Assembly: GCA_036365145.1 (NCBI GenBank)
Contig: JAEOAD010000034.1
Coordinates: forward strand, 21,442,001-21,506,000
Direction: 5' to 3'
Source: Orientallactaga sibirica
Taxonomy: Eukaryota; Chordata; Mammalia; Rodentia; Dipodidae
Length of the DNA: 64,000 nt
The notes under the pieces were generated by a model that saw nothing but the letters and a program-made list of their open reading frames with translations, had not been told where the DNA came from and did no database searches. Shown piece by piece: positions 63,957-64,000 of the stretch. Numbering within the stretch: the stretch's first letter is position 1; the number at the start of each line of letters is the position of its first letter. The position numbers and the translations under genes were made by a program.

Positions 63957-64000
63957 GGCTGGAGAGATGGCTTAGGGGTTAAGGCGCCTGCCTCCTAAGC
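63957..64000 (+). mobile_element. tRNA-derived SINE, long subfamily, cut by window end
   Basis: GGGGCTGGAGAGATGGCTTAG then GGCGCCTGCCTCCTAAGC, the diagnostic head of the long subfamily seen at 2.05 and 10.7 kb. Confidence 0.85.

Noticed and set aside
29000..64000. WHRN exons or another host gene upstream of ATP6V1G1
   Set aside because: No CpG island and no recognisable whirlin or other host exon on either strand.

Overview
This is a stretch of rodent nuclear chromosome: sparse exons in a sea of SINEs, L1 and LTR elements. No bacterial or organellar features are present. The two dominant SINE families are a 7SL-derived B1-like element and a tRNA-derived B2-like element with (CT)n and AATAAATAAA tails. 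Both clearly differ from mouse and rat B1/B2. Together with B3-like, B4/RSINE1-like, ID-like, MaLR and ERVL-like copies they point to a non-murid myodont rodent. A jerboa-type (Dipodoidea) genome is my best guess, made from memory and not verified.

Two known protein-coding genes are recognisable, both on the minus strand. ATP6V1G1 (V-ATPase subunit G1) is complete: coding exons at 28465-28384, 24282-24182 and 23577-23404 join in frame to 118 codons with canonical splice sites. Its CpG-rich promoter lies just above 28465 and carries two one-mismatch CLEAR/M-box-type sites. TMEM268 is partial: its first two coding exons (10502-10394 and 3035-2926) give 73 N-terminal residues. Its GC-rich promoter and 5' exon region is at about 14270-14960, and the rest of the gene lies beyond base 1. 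The order and tandem orientation ATP6V1G1 then TMEM268 match human 9q32. In human the next gene on the ATP6V1G1 side is WHRN. No WHRN exon is visible here, so 29-64 kb is best read as intergenic.

Layout: 1-14.96 kb, TMEM268 5' part with introns full of SINEs and an internally deleted L1 at 5.9-8.05 kb. 15-22.3 kb, intergenic with SINEs and GGGA repeats. 22.35-28.7 kb, ATP6V1G1. 28.7-41 kb, intergenic SINE/LTR mosaic with a twin-primed L1 (31.57-32.17 kb) and old nested L1 and ERVL fragments. 41.2-48.05 kb, a nearly full-length dead L1 with a tandem-monomer 5' UTR and many nested insertions. 48.5-59.5 kb, LTR-rich, with a solo MaLR LTR, a 391-bp LTR, a MaLR LTR-internal-LTR element, and a B1 split by a 1.3-kb LTR-bounded insertion. 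59.5-64 kb, mostly unique sequence with a few SINEs.

I found no evidence for a novel gene system. The points of interest are the ATP6V1G1 promoter motifs, the structures of the retroelements with their target-site duplications, and the SINE subfamilies. SINE edges are read by eye and may be off by about 10 bases.
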